Made by a program: the position numbers and the translations under genes
Source: Prosthecobacter debontii
GTDB lineage: Bacteria > Verrucomicrobiota > Verrucomicrobiia > Verrucomicrobiales > Akkermansiaceae
Direction of reading: 5' to 3'
Length of the DNA stretch: 5,736 nt
NCBI GenBank assembly: GCA_945885485.1
Contig: CAMCYT010000172.1
Coordinates: 1-5,736, forward strand
Notes under the pieces: model-generated
What the model saw: the letters and a program-made list of their open reading frames with translations, nothing else
Told to the model about the DNA's origin: nothing
The model's database searches: none
Shown: positions 1 through 5,736 of the stretch, one piece after another
Position numbering within the stretch: position 1 is the stretch's first letter
How the letters are laid out: each line of letters begins with the position of its first letter

Positions 1-1722
1 CTCACCACCTTTATCTCCCGGCTTTTCCTCTCCGCTGCCATCACCTTCTTTTGGCTCTCCATTCGGATCCGGCTCTCCATCACCTTGTTGTTGCTGTTGT
101 TGAGCCATTTCTTCAGCAGTTTGCTTCTTCTCTTCGTCCAGCAATTCAGCCAATCGCTTCAAATATACCATGGTCATATCCTCATTTCTGAGTGGCTTAT
201 CATCCTTCGGATTCTTTGCGGTCGCGGAGCGATAATGCCGCACCGCATCTGACCAATTCAACATGATGGCCTCGAAGCGGATATAGCCATTCGTTTCGCC
301 GATTTCCGGAACGGTTCCTTCGCCCATCTTTTGCAACTGCTCACGAACTAGCTCATCGAATTTCTCAATATCAGAAACCGCATTTCCCTTGGAATAACGA
401 CTACCAGAGACACCTATCCAACCCAACTGAAACAATGTATTAGCCAAGCCCTCATGGGCATCACTGGCCACTTTATCTTCAGTTGAAAGCAAGGCTTCAC
501 TGTATGCAGAGCGCGCGCCACGCAAATCCCTTGCTTCGTAGGCAGAAAGTCCCTCTGCCAAACGTAGTTTCGCAGCAGCATCCCCAGCCTTCTCTTTTGC
601 TAAGAGGCGATACATATCTCGGGCCTCATCGTAGCGCCCTTCATAAAACGCATTCTTCGCCTCGCTTAATTCGCTTGCTTGCAAATCACCTGAAAACAAA
701 AACAACGATGAACCGCTTACCGCTAAGGTTATTGATCTCCAACGCGTCCCTGCAACGATAGCCACCATCAGAAAAGCAATTCCAGGCAGCACGGCCCATT
801 GAAAAAACTCTATCAAAACCCTCGTCTCTCCAGCTTCCACTTCAAACATGTCCATTCCTTGGACCGCTACTTCAATCATGGCTGGAATATCCCCGCCCGA
901 ACCAGCGACCACATATTGACCTCCTGTCGATGTCGCAAGCTTTCTCAATACCTTCGCCTGCAACCGACTCAGTACTTTATTTCCAGATTCATCTAACACA
1001 AAACCTCCAGGAAAATCCTGATGAGGAACAAAGTCACCATCTTCTGTCCCAACTCCTATCGAAAAAATCCTCGCTCCAGCTCTCTCAGTTTCTGCTATAA
1101 TTGGATCCAAATCACCGTCATTCTCATCGCCATCGCTAACTAATATTAGCAGATTGTTTTTCTGACCGGTCTCTTTGAGGGTGGCCGTGGCCAACTTAAT
1201 AGCCCCTGCAATATCAGAACCACCCATAGGCACCCATTGCTCGTCGATCTGTTCAATGGTTTCTGTCAGTGCACCATGATCAACCGTCAACGGAGCGAAC
1301 AAATACGGCGTCCCAGCGAAGCCCACCAAGCCGACACGGTCACTTTTCAGAGTCTCTAATATTTCATAAATTAAAATTTTTGCTTGGCCTAGGCGATCCG
1401 GGTTCACATCGGTGACTCTCATGCTGCGCGATAGATCTAACGCAATGATGACATTGCGTCCCTTAGCTGTTTCGGTCTTCACTCCGGCATCGCCTTGCGG
1501 CCTGGCGAGTGCAACAGCAAACGCAGTCATTGCAGCTAACAACAAACCCATCGCCATCCAGCGCGGCAAAGAATGATCTTTCCGGATCAGCCTCCCGCGT
1601 AAGCGTTCTGCAGTGAGCAACTCCCATGGCTGTCCTTTGAAACGCTCCATAAAAACAGCAATGATCGCTAGGATCGGCAATGCGATCCAAATGATAAGCC
1701 ATTCTGGATTTGCTAAATTCAT
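1..1722 (-). CDS. batB: BatB-like VWA membrane protein fused to BatC-like TPR region (3' end outside window)
   Basis: The frame is open from an ATG at 1722 to the window edge, giving 574 residues with no stop, so the gene is partial at its C-terminus. Two hydrophobic spans lie near the N-terminus (about residues 6-25 and 55-72). A VWA domain follows with a complete MIDAS metal site: DLSRS (D96, S98, S100), T146 in PLTVD, and D197 in SDGD. A third span lies at about 304-325. A fourth hydrophobic stretch (about 331-344) resembles a signal or anchor segment. After it come TPR-like helices (about 352-435 and 484-515), Q541-546, and a Gly/Glu/Pro/Lys/Asp-rich tail. The first part matches BatB in architecture. 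The TPR and low-complexity part matches BatC, which is often a separate gene. The VWA and TPR parts probably sit outside the cytoplasmic membrane as protein-binding modules. It starts 3 nt after batA stops and has only a weak Shine-Dalgarno sequence, so translational coupling is likely. The molecular function is not established. Confidence 0.9.
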   Translation of the reverse strand, partial: MNLANPEWLIIWIALPILAIIAVFMERFKGQPWELLTAERLRGRLIRKDHSLPRWMAMGLLLAAMTAFAVALARPQGDAGVKTETAKGRNVIIALDLSRSMRVTDVNPDRLGQAKILIYEILETLKSDRVGLVGFAGTPYLFAPLTVDHGALTETIEQIDEQWVPMGGSDIAGAIKLATATLKETGQKNNLLILVSDGDENDGDLDPIIAETERAGARIFSIGVGTEDGDFVPHQDFPGGFVLDESGNKVLSRLQAKVLRKLATSTGGQYVVAGSGGDIPAMIEVAVQGMDMFEVEAGETRVLIEFFQWAVLPGIAFLMVAIVAGTRWRSITLAVSGSSLFLFSGDLQASELSEAKNAFYEGRYDEARDMYRLLAKEKAGDAAAKLRLAEGLSAYEARDLRGARSAYSEALLSTEDKVASDAHEGLANTLFQLGWIGVSGSRYSKGNAVSDIEKFDELVREQLQKMGEGTVPEIGETNGYIRFEAIMLNWSDAVRHYRSATAKNPKDDKPLRNEDMTMVYLKRLAELLDEEKKQTAEEMAQQQQQQGDGEPDPNGEPKEGDGSGEEKPGDKGGE

Positions 1723-1725
1723 ATT

Positions 1726-2739
1726 TCAAACACTGGTCCGATACACAGACATATAAACCACTAACCCTGCCGCTGCCAGCAACGATAGCCCAATAAACCA
1801 AATATATAACTCCCTATCTTCCGTCACCGTTAGGCTGCGTGACTCGGTTTTCTCCAATTGATCGATAGTTTGGAAATTTTTCTCCAAATCCTCAAGATTT
1901 TGCGCCCAGAAATGCTCGCCACCTGTATCGCTGGCGATTTTCCTCAGGGTCGGAAGATCAAATTCCTGACGCGGAAATGCTTGGATACTTCCAGAAACCC
2001 GACCCTCCTTGGTTCCGATCGCCACCGTGTAAGTCTTGATCCCAAGTGTTTTGATATGCTTCGCCGCATCTAAAGGCGAAATTTTTCCTGAGTTACTCGC
2101 ACCATCTGTGATCAAGACAATGATTTTGCTTTTTGAATCACGATTATCCAAACGCGTACCAGCCGTTGATAAGGCTGAACCAATCGCCGTGCCCTGCTCT
2201 TTCACAGTCCCCATTCCATTCCGATTCAGTTGCAGACGATTCAAGCCACTTCTCAACCAATCATGATCCATCGTTATCGGACTTACAGAAACAGGCCGAC
2301 CCGCAAACGCAACCAAGCCTATCCTGTCATCTGGTCTTCTGGCAATAAATGCATCCACGACCTTTTTAGCCGCATCGATCCGCTTCATCGGTCTGCCCTC
2401 ATAACTAAAATCATCGATATCCATCGAGAGAGAAACATCGAAGGCGATCAAAATATCGATCCCGCTTGCGATACGACTTTGGTATTCGTTCCTCCAGACG
2501 GGACGTGCCATGCCTAGGATCGCAAAAAACAAAGAAATGAAAACCAGAGGCAGTCCGATGTTCCATGCCATCCGATTGACCCGTTTTCCTAAGCTGTAAA
2601 GCACACCTAAGTTAGGGAAGACTACGGCACCTGTCGTCCCTCGACCTCTACGTAGAATGAAAAATAACAAAGACGGAATAAGTAACAACAACCATTGCGG
2701 CTGAGCGTAACGAAAATGGCTAAAAAAAGATTCAATCAT
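1726..2739 (-). CDS. batA: BatA-like membrane-anchored VWA domain protein
   Basis: This 337-residue protein has the usual BatA layout and length. A first hydrophobic span lies at about residues 14-29, in the FxxPxxLLLL-type N-terminus typical of aerotolerance proteins. A second span lies at about 58-78, followed by a VWA domain and a C-terminal span at about 311-331 with a short tail. The MIDAS site is complete: DVSLS (D101, S103, S105), T156 in ITMDHD, and D212 in TDG. Metal binding is therefore likely. The VWA domain should lie between spans 2 and 3. Its start codon overlaps the stop of the upstream gene as ATGA, and AAAGGA lies 10 nt before the ATG. It shares domain order with the next gene downstream, so the two are probably ancient paralogues. 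In characterised clusters BatA works with MoxR and BatB, with reported links to stress or oxygen tolerance. The actual target is unknown. It could also be named simply a VWA domain-containing protein. Confidence 0.93.
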   Translation of the reverse strand: MIESFFSHFRYAQPQWLLLLIPSLLFFILRRGRGTTGAVVFPNLGVLYSLGKRVNRMAWNIGLPLVFISLFFAILGMARPVWRNEYQSRIASGIDILIAFDVSLSMDIDDFSYEGRPMKRIDAAKKVVDAFIARRPDDRIGLVAFAGRPVSVSPITMDHDWLRSGLNRLQLNRNGMGTVKEQGTAIGSALSTAGTRLDNRDSKSKIIVLITDGASNSGKISPLDAAKHIKTLGIKTYTVAIGTKEGRVSGSIQAFPRQEFDLPTLRKIASDTGGEHFWAQNLEDLEKNFQTIDQLEKTESRSLTVTEDRELYIWFIGLSLLAAAGLVVYMSVYRTSV

Positions 2740-3239
2740 GACGAATGGATCCTTTCTAACATATTTGTAGCTCCACGTTTGAGCAACTCCACATCAGAGA
2801 CAACGCCCTCATCGGGTCCGTATTTAAGCGAAGCCAGCTTTGAGAAATATTCTGAAATCGCTACTTTAAGCTCCTCGTTAAATCCCTTGATAGCATCATG
2901 CCTCCCAATAAATTCCTCATGCGTCTCATACAGCGCTGGTTCATTCATAACCTTCGCGAGATATTTTCTCAACACCAAGGAAACCGTGATCACATTTTTT
3001 TTTCCTAATGATTCATCCAATTTAGCAAGCTCAGCCATTGCCCGCTGAAATGCCTCGCGCTTCAGATTGGAGGAATCGTAAACTCTCGCTTTTTTAAGGA
3101 TCACGATCACCAACAAAACCAACACCGCTAGAAAAAATACAAGCAAAGCAATCCACCGCCATTCGAGTTCCCATGTGGGAACCAAATCCATAGCTTCATG
3201 GCTTTCAAACAGTTTAAATTTAGTTTTGCTATCGGCCAT
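2736..3239 (-). CDS. DUF4381-like single-span membrane protein of the MoxR/Bat cluster
   Basis: This protein has 167 residues. A short polar N-terminus precedes one strong transmembrane span (about residues 28-48). A basic stretch and a mostly helical soluble domain of about 115 residues follow. The soluble part includes VLRKYLAKV (89-97) and THEEFIGR (106-113). These resemble the "LRRYLE...TTEEFL" pattern of DUF4381 proteins found between DUF58 and VWA genes in such operons. The usual Trp/Pro-rich motif before the membrane span is not clear here (PTWELEWRW at 21-29 may be its remnant), so the family name is tentative. The soluble part is predicted to be cytosolic if the N-terminus is outside. 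The gene starts 5 nt after the DUF58 gene stops, with GGAG 12 nt before the ATG, and its stop overlaps the batA start. An A9 run on the coding strand covers residues 79-82. No catalytic motif is visible, so a scaffold role is the most that can be inferred. Confidence 0.85.
   Translation of the reverse strand: MADSKTKFKLFESHEAMDLVPTWELEWRWIALLVFFLAVLVLLVIVILKKARVYDSSNLKREAFQRAMAELAKLDESLGKKNVITVSLVLRKYLAKVMNEPALYETHEEFIGRHDAIKGFNEELKVAISEYFSKLASLKYGPDEGVVSDVELLKRGATNMLERIHSS
2750..2755 (-). promoter_or_regulatory. Ribosome binding site for batA
   Basis: AAAGGA on the coding strand lies 10 nt before the batA ATG, inside the end of the upstream gene. It is the best Shine-Dalgarno match in the cluster. 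It supports the ATG at 2739 that overlaps the preceding TGA. Confidence 0.55.
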
Positions 3240-3244
3240 GCTTT

Positions 3245-4135
3245 CTATTTTCTCCGTTTTCCTCTTCGTTTCAAAAGCTGATGCAACGCAGGTAACATGT
3301 CACTATCGGTAGATAAATTAGCAGCGTCGATTCCGTGTTTCTTAAATATCGATGCCACACCCTCGGCTTGTCTCTGCATCAGTTGTTTATACGCCACGCC
3401 AAGAGTGCGGTTGTTGGTGTTCACCATAGTTTCCATTCTGCTTTCAGGATCAACCAACACCACTTTTCCAACCCTTGGTAAATTTTGCTCCACCGGATCA
3501 AAAACACGCAACGCAACGGTTTCATGTTTCCTCGCCAATTTACCTAAAGGTTCATCGATTATATCGGCTTGAAAATCAGAAATCATGAATACCAGCGACT
3601 TACGCTTTAAGGATTTGATCAAGACATTGCAGGCGACTTCAATCGAAGTCCCGAGTTTGACAGGCCGCGCCATGAGAATCTCACGTATCATCCGCAACAA
3701 ATGGCGTGTTCCTTTTGCCGGAGGAATGAACATCAAGCAATCTCCTGCAAAAATTAGCAGCCCTACCTTATCTCCATTTTGCAACGCACTAAACCCCAGA
3801 ACCGCAGCTATCTCAGCAGATAACTCTCGTTTACTCAAATGATGACTCCCAAAATCCGCTGATCCAGATACATCTACCGCCATGATGACCGATAACTCAC
3901 GCTCCTCACGGAATTTTCTAACAAACGGCTCATTCATCCGCGCCGTAACATTCCAATCAATGAACCTAACCTCATCCCCGTGTTGATACTCGCGGAAATC
4001 ATCAAAATCCAATCCCTGCCCTCGAAACGATGATAGATACTCACCGGAAAACGATTCACGCACCAGCCTACGCGCCTTTAACTCGAGCTTCCGCACTCGA
4101 GCCATCATTTCATCAATGTGTTGTTGTTCAGTCAT
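3245..4135 (-). CDS. DUF58 domain protein (degenerate VWA fold), MoxR partner
   Basis: This 296-residue protein has no membrane span and should be cytosolic. Residues 49-66 carry the DUF58 hallmark (EYQHGDEVRFIDWNVTAR), preceded by a Gly/Asp-rich segment at 39-46. A VWA-like core follows with DVSGS (D88, S90, S92) and a second acidic site at SDF (D187). The Thr that completes a MIDAS site in VWA proteins is not evident: the equivalent stretch reads FIPPAKG (136-142). Metal binding may therefore be incomplete, as is common in DUF58. The C-terminus is very basic (KRRGKRRK). DUF58 genes almost always sit beside moxR and are thought to work with that ATPase, but the biochemical role is unproven. 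The first ATG was chosen; Met10 or Met11 is possible, since no strong Shine-Dalgarno sequence precedes either. The spacer to moxR is unusually long at 108 nt, while the next gene follows after 5 nt. Confidence 0.94.
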   Translation of the reverse strand: MTEQQHIDEMMARVRKLELKARRLVRESFSGEYLSSFRGQGLDFDDFREYQHGDEVRFIDWNVTARMNEPFVRKFREERELSVIMAVDVSGSADFGSHHLSKRELSAEIAAVLGFSALQNGDKVGLLIFAGDCLMFIPPAKGTRHLLRMIREILMARPVKLGTSIEVACNVLIKSLKRKSLVFMISDFQADIIDEPLGKLARKHETVALRVFDPVEQNLPRVGKVVLVDPESRMETMVNTNNRTLGVAYKQLMQRQAEGVASIFKKHGIDAANLSTDSDMLPALHQLLKRRGKRRK

Positions 4136-4151
4136 CGCTCAAACATCGACT

Positions 4152-4259
4152 AAGGCACCACAACTGAATCAACCATTAGTGTTAAAATCGTTTTCATTTC
4201 TTCATCTTTCTCTCAACTATCAACTCATCAACTATCAACCTCTTCAAGGCACCACAACT
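4152..4259. repeat. 14-bp direct repeat flanking an 80-nt segment at the moxR 3' end
   Basis: AAGGCACCACAACT on the plus strand occurs at 4152-4165 and again at 4246-4259, exactly 94 nt apart. The flanking bases differ at both ends, so the match is exactly 14 bp. On the coding strand the upstream copy spans the final codons of moxR (Val-Val-Val-Pro) and the first T of its TGA stop. The downstream copy reads in the same register and would end in TAG. The 80 nt between them (4166-4245) contains heptamer repeats. The arrangement resembles a target-site duplication around a small insertion, or a recombination scar, but no clear terminal inverted repeats are visible. Confidence 0.7.
4213..4240 (-). 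repeat. GTTGATA-type heptamer repeats
   Basis: On the coding strand the segment reads, in seven-base units, GTTGATA, GTTGATG, an extra A, GTTGATA and then GTTGAGA. On the plus strand this appears as a 12-bp direct repeat TCAACTATCAAC at 4213-4224 and 4228-4239. Four imperfect units make a short tandem repeat of the kind seen between genes in several bacterial groups. It forms no obvious hairpin or terminator. Confidence 0.65.
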
Positions 4260-5227
4260 TTTGATAGAATCCGGGCAATGATCGCATCCGTGGTGATTCC
4301 CTCAGCTTCCGCTTCATACGTCAGCAAAATCCGGTGACGCAGCACATCCATCGCCATATCTTTCACGTCCTGTGGTGTTACAAAAGCACGTCCGTTCATG
4401 AAAGCACACGCACGCGCAGCCAAGGCGAGATTGATCGTTCCGCGAGGCGATGCACCTGCCCGAATCCAGTTATTCAAGGGAGCGTCCACTCGTAGCGGAT
4501 GACGCGTCGCGTCGATCAAATCGACGATGTATTTCCGTATCGAATCATCGATGTAAATATGGTTCACCAAATCCCGCGAAGCGCTGACTTGCTCCGGCGT
4601 CGCAACATTTCGGGTTTCATACACCGGCGCCGATGTCGCCATCCGGTTCAAAATTTCCAACTCTTCATCCTTACTAGGATAATTCACGTTCACTTTTAAC
4701 AGAAACCTGTCCAGCTGCGCCTCGGGCAACTGGTACGTTCCTTCTTGGTCGATCGGGTTCTGGGTCGCCAACACCAAAAACGGCTTTGGTAGCGGATAGG
4801 AACGATCCCCCAAGGTCACCTGCTTCTCCTGCATCGCCTCCAATAAGGCGGATTGTACTTTGGCTGGAGCACGGTTAATCTCGTCAGCTAAGATAAGATT
4901 GTTAAAAATCGGCCCGAGCTTAGGTTCGAATTTCATCTCCTGTGGATGGTAGATCATGGTGCCCACTAAATCCGCAGGCAACAAATCCGGCGTGAACTGG
5001 AACCTCGCAAACGAAGCGGACAGCGAACCCGAAAGAGCTTTGACCGCCAGCGTCTTCGCCAAGCCGGGCACCCCTTCCAACAAAATATGTCCGTTACATA
5101 AAAGCCCAACCAGTAGTCGGTCCACCAATTGATCCTGGCCGACAAGCACCTTGCCCATCTCATCCTTGACCGCATGAATCCATCCGCTGCTTTCGAAAAT
5201 CTGTTCCTGAAGTTGTTCTGTTGTCAT
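4244..5227 (-). CDS. moxR: MoxR-family AAA+ ATPase
   Basis: This protein has 327 residues from the ATG at 5227, normal for MoxR. A TTG at 5236 would add three residues, and the residue numbers here count from that TTG. The AAA_3 core is intact: Walker A GVPGLAKT (55-62, K61), Walker B LILADEINRAP (115-125, D118 and E119), sensor 1 ATQNP (157-161, N160), the arginine-finger region EAQLDRF (172-178, R177), and sensor 2 GASPRG (261-266, R265). A helical lid domain follows. There is no membrane span, so it should act in the cytosol as an ATP-driven hexameric remodeller, probably on the VWA/DUF58 proteins encoded downstream. The C-terminus ends VVVP, and those codons are duplicated in the spacer that follows. 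The 95-nt region upstream shows no convincing promoter or terminator, so transcription may come from an unseen weak promoter or from readthrough of the upstream gene. Confidence 0.97.
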   Translation of the reverse strand: MTTEQLQEQIFESSGWIHAVKDEMGKVLVGQDQLVDRLLVGLLCNGHILLEGVPGLAKTLAVKALSGSLSASFARFQFTPDLLPADLVGTMIYHPQEMKFEPKLGPIFNNLILADEINRAPAKVQSALLEAMQEKQVTLGDRSYPLPKPFLVLATQNPIDQEGTYQLPEAQLDRFLLKVNVNYPSKDEELEILNRMATSAPVYETRNVATPEQVSASRDLVNHIYIDDSIRKYIVDLIDATRHPLRVDAPLNNWIRAGASPRGTINLALAARACAFMNGRAFVTPQDVKDMAMDVLRHRILLTYEAEAEGITTDAIIARILSKVVVP

Positions 5228-5235
5228 AGCTAACA

Positions 5236-5241
5236 AGCTCT
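5236..5241 (-). promoter_or_regulatory. Weak ribosome binding site favouring the moxR ATG
   Basis: AGAGCT on the coding strand contains GAG 10 nt before the ATG at 5227. It is almost adjacent to the alternative TTG at 5236, too close to serve that codon. This is why the ATG is preferred, although the Shine-Dalgarno match is weak. Confidence 0.35.
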
Positions 5242-5322
5242 AGTTTGCCATTCCAGCCGCACAGTGCAACCGACAATCCTAGAGAAAATGCAATTTTAGG
5301 ACATTTATTATCCACTTCGACC

Positions 5323-5715
5323 TCAACGACTTTTCGATCTCGCCTCCATCGCGGTTTTTTCACCGCAATACGGACAGAGAAAATGACCTTTAACTAGGAT
5401 GGATATAGCGACTTTTAGTCGATGACTTCCCAATATCCGTTGCACATTCCGATGCTTGGAGCAGCCCTGATTCTGCAGGGGAGAAACAATGCACAACGGA
5501 CATCGCAGCCTTGATGTAAGAAGCATGTTGAATAATAAAAGCAGTATGATGCCACCAAAGATACAGCCGCTATAGACAATCCATGGCACATCACGTTTCC
5601 ATACCCCGTATCCCAAAATACCAACCGCTGGGATCAGTGCAACGATCATAAGAACCAGTAGGCATGAAGCAAAACGGTAGCGCCAGAGAATGGATTTGGT
5701 AGGCAGTCGATGCAT
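5323..5715 (-). CDS. Small two-span membrane protein with zinc-ribbon-like cysteines
   Basis: This 130-residue protein has a basic N-terminus, two strong hydrophobic spans (about residues 15-37 and 44-66), and a soluble tail of about 60 residues. The tail holds CPLC (72-75), CSKH (85-88) and CPYCGE (114-119). The two CPxC knuckles about 40 residues apart look like a zinc ribbon facing the cytosol, and C85/H88 may add to or replace ligands. No enzyme motif is visible. By impression it resembles an uncharacterised membrane protein family in Verrucomicrobiota, but this cannot be confirmed here. It ends 95 nt before moxR on the same strand, so co-transcription is possible but less certain than within the cluster. 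The sequence before its ATG is AT-rich (a TTTAAAAT-like stretch at about 5722-5731) with no clear Shine-Dalgarno sequence, and only 21 nt are visible. Intact cysteine pairs, coherent membrane spans and lack of a competing frame support it as a real gene. Confidence 0.8.
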   Translation of the reverse strand: MHRLPTKSILWRYRFASCLLVLMIVALIPAVGILGYGVWKRDVPWIVYSGCIFGGIILLLLFNMLLTSRLRCPLCIVSPLQNQGCSKHRNVQRILGSHRLKVAISILVKGHFLCPYCGEKTAMEARSKSR

Positions 5716-5736
5716 TAGAGCATTTTAAATAAAACT

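Noticed and set aside
85..102. Run of six glutamine codons as a possible expandable repeat
   Set aside because: Codons are mixed CAA and CAG within a low-complexity tail that is usual for BatC-like proteins, so there is no specific sign of instability.
1463..1801. 112-codon minus-strand frame overlapping the ends of batA and batB
   Set aside because: It is an out-of-frame shadow across two well-supported VWA genes. Its Cys-rich composition and lack of domains are typical of a chance frame.
2695..3048. 117-codon plus-strand frame opposite batA and the DUF4381-like gene
   Set aside because: It is antisense to convincing genes and has no recognisable domain or Shine-Dalgarno sequence. Other plus-strand frames in the window fail for the same reasons.
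4081..4101. Two ACTCGAG copies 14 nt apart, able to form a small hairpin near the DUF58 start
   Set aside because: Each is a short palindrome within codons of a charged helix (residues 12-19). The spacing and length are unremarkable and there is no sign of a regulatory role.
4510..4526. Perfect 7-bp inverted repeat CGTCGAT-CAA-ATCGACG
   Set aside because: It lies inside the conserved moxR coding region, has no T-run after it, and is explained by the codons for a Leu-Ile-Asp-Ala stretch.
5228..5322. Possible promoter (TTGCAT, GATAAT or TAGGAT hexamers) or terminator (AAAATGCAATTTT) between the zinc-ribbon gene and moxR
   Set aside because: No -35/-10 pair has acceptable spacing. The near-palindrome has only 5-bp AT arms without a GC stem, so neither call is supported.

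Overview
All the genes supported here lie on the minus strand, so the window reads from right (upstream) to left (downstream). It is nearly fully coding, has moderate GC, and holds no RNA gene, CRISPR array or recognisable transposase. The core is a MoxR / Bat ("aerotolerance") gene cluster. In order of transcription it contains a MoxR-type AAA+ ATPase (4244-5227), a DUF58 protein with a degenerate von Willebrand A fold (3245-4135), a small single-span membrane protein resembling DUF4381 (2736-3239), a BatA-like membrane VWA protein (1726-2739), and a long BatB-like VWA protein that continues into TPR repeats and a Gln/Gly/Glu-rich tail (1-1722, running off the left edge). A separate small two-span membrane protein with a zinc-ribbon-like cysteine pattern lies upstream (5323-5715).

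In the general model for this family, the cytosolic MoxR ATPase acts as a chaperone or remodeller on VWA-domain partners. DUF58 and the DUF4381-like protein are usual accessory members. BatA and BatB are membrane anchored, with VWA domains that bind a divalent metal through a MIDAS site. BatB is here joined to what is often a separate BatC TPR protein. A BatD-like gene would be expected just beyond the left edge, but this cannot be seen. The real substrate of such systems is generally unknown.

The organism is probably a Gram-negative environmental bacterium. The gene order and the look of the zinc-ribbon membrane protein suggest Verrucomicrobiota, but this is an impression from memory and is not proven by the sequence.

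The genes from DUF58 to BatB are packed tightly, with a 5-nt gap, a 4-nt ATGA overlap and a 3-nt gap. The one exception is the 108-nt spacer between moxR and the DUF58 gene, which is the most unusual part of the window. The last 14 nt of moxR sense codons plus the first stop base are repeated exactly 94 nt downstream, around an 80-nt segment that carries GTTGATA-type heptamers and has almost no C on the coding strand. Removing one repeat copy plus the segment leaves moxR with an identical C-terminus and a 14-nt gap to the next gene. This looks like a small insertion or duplication scar in an otherwise compact operon. The rest of the window is a fairly ordinary MoxR/Bat locus, and I do not see a clearly new system.
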